Below, piece after piece: positions 5,004 through 5,270 of a stretch of 5,270 nucleotides of DNA. The notes beneath the pieces were generated by a model that was not told the origin of the DNA, ran no database searches, and was given only the letters and a program-made list of their open reading frames with translations. How positions within the stretch are numbered: position 1 is the first letter of the stretch; each line of letters starts with the position of its first letter. Origin of the DNA: an uncultured Schwartzia sp. (GTDB taxonomy: Bacteria > Bacillota > Negativicutes > Selenomonadales > Selenomonadaceae); contig CAJPUA010000089.1 of assembly GCA_905373705.1 (NCBI GenBank), forward strand, positions 1 to 5,270, in the 5' to 3' direction. The position numbers were made by a program, and so were the translations under genes.

Positions 5004-5270
5004 CTAGTGTAGCTTCGCATATTCCTCTTCGCTCACTGGCGCCAGCCATTCTGGGGAGGCGCCTTCCTTCATGATGGAAATGTGCTGAAACCAGCTCGTG
5101 TGCTGCGCTCCGTGCCAATGTTTCACATTTCGGGAATAGTGACGCTTTCTTCGGCGAGCGCCTGCATGATTTCCGTCTGAAACATCGCGGTCATCGCCTT
5201 GGCCGATTCTCGGCGACATCATGCACCATGCGTCTGACAGTCTTTTCAGGCGTGTCGGGCGGGGCGGAGG
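5004..5270 (-). pseudogene. Frameshifted 3' remnant of a cupin-domain protein
   Basis: Reading the minus strand, about 39 residues up to the TAG at 5006-5004 match the end of small cupin proteins: NVKHWHGAQHTSWFQHISI, then EWLAPVSEEEYAKLH. In this family the HWHGA histidines belong to the metal-binding cupin barrel, and an (I/V)P.NVKHWHGA segment is expected. Here VTIP is encoded just upstream but in another frame (the ESVTIP peptide ends at a TGA at 5125-5123), so one base appears lost near 5131. Further upstream a third frame carries a gene-like peptide (PEKTVRRMVHDVAENRP) up to the window edge, implying a second shift near 5195 or a different gene. The usual first half of the cupin barrel is not seen. 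No start codon with a ribosome binding site suits the 72-codon frame (5222-5004). Cupin identity of the 3' end is fairly sure; the upstream part is unrecognised. A sequencing error could mimic the shift. Confidence 0.6.

Overview
The window reads as chromosomal DNA of a moderately GC-rich low-GC-relative Gram-positive lineage (Firmicutes/Bacillota). Consensus Shine-Dalgarno sequences, sigma-A-type promoters with perfect TATAAT boxes, and the Firmicutes-like style of the gyrase A subunit point there. The overall feel of GyrA and of the double-hybrid-binding-domain RNase H suggests class Negativicutes (Megasphaera/Dialister/Selenomonas-like). The phylum is fairly secure; the class is an inference from recall, not from a search.

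Layout. From about 32 to 3917 two housekeeping genes lie on the minus strand: gyrA (DNA gyrase subunit A) and, downstream of it, a ribonuclease HI with two N-terminal hybrid-binding domains. They are co-oriented but look like separate transcription units: a strong hairpin terminator (1400-1436) follows gyrA, and the RNase H gene has its own promoter (-10 at 1266-1271) and a leader that can fold into two GC-rich hairpins. Upstream of gyrA is a gene-free divergent region of about 260 bp (3918-4176) holding the gyrA promoter, a 26-bp dyad and the promoter of a plus-strand operon.

That operon (4177-4735) is a type II toxin-antitoxin pair: a DinJ/RelB-family ribbon-helix-helix antitoxin overlapping by 8 bp a YafQ-family mRNA interferase in which every recognised catalytic residue is retained. 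A terminator starts at the toxin stop codon.

The rest (4766-5270) looks like decaying or accessory sequence. It has a gene-free stretch with a 15-bp direct repeat, a very long (23-bp) stem-loop that is a likely bidirectional terminator, and on the minus strand the 3' end of a cupin-domain protein whose reading frame is broken. An intact small toxin-antitoxin module next to gene debris is typical of a variable island inserted beside a core locus.

Functionally, gyrase (introduces negative supercoils) and RNase HI (removes the R-loops that negative supercoiling favours) act on linked problems, but nothing here proves co-regulation. I found no RNA gene, CRISPR array, insertion sequence or clearly novel system. 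The most unusual items are the RNase H architecture and leader, the ambiguous gyrA start, the divergent-region dyad and the broken cupin gene.
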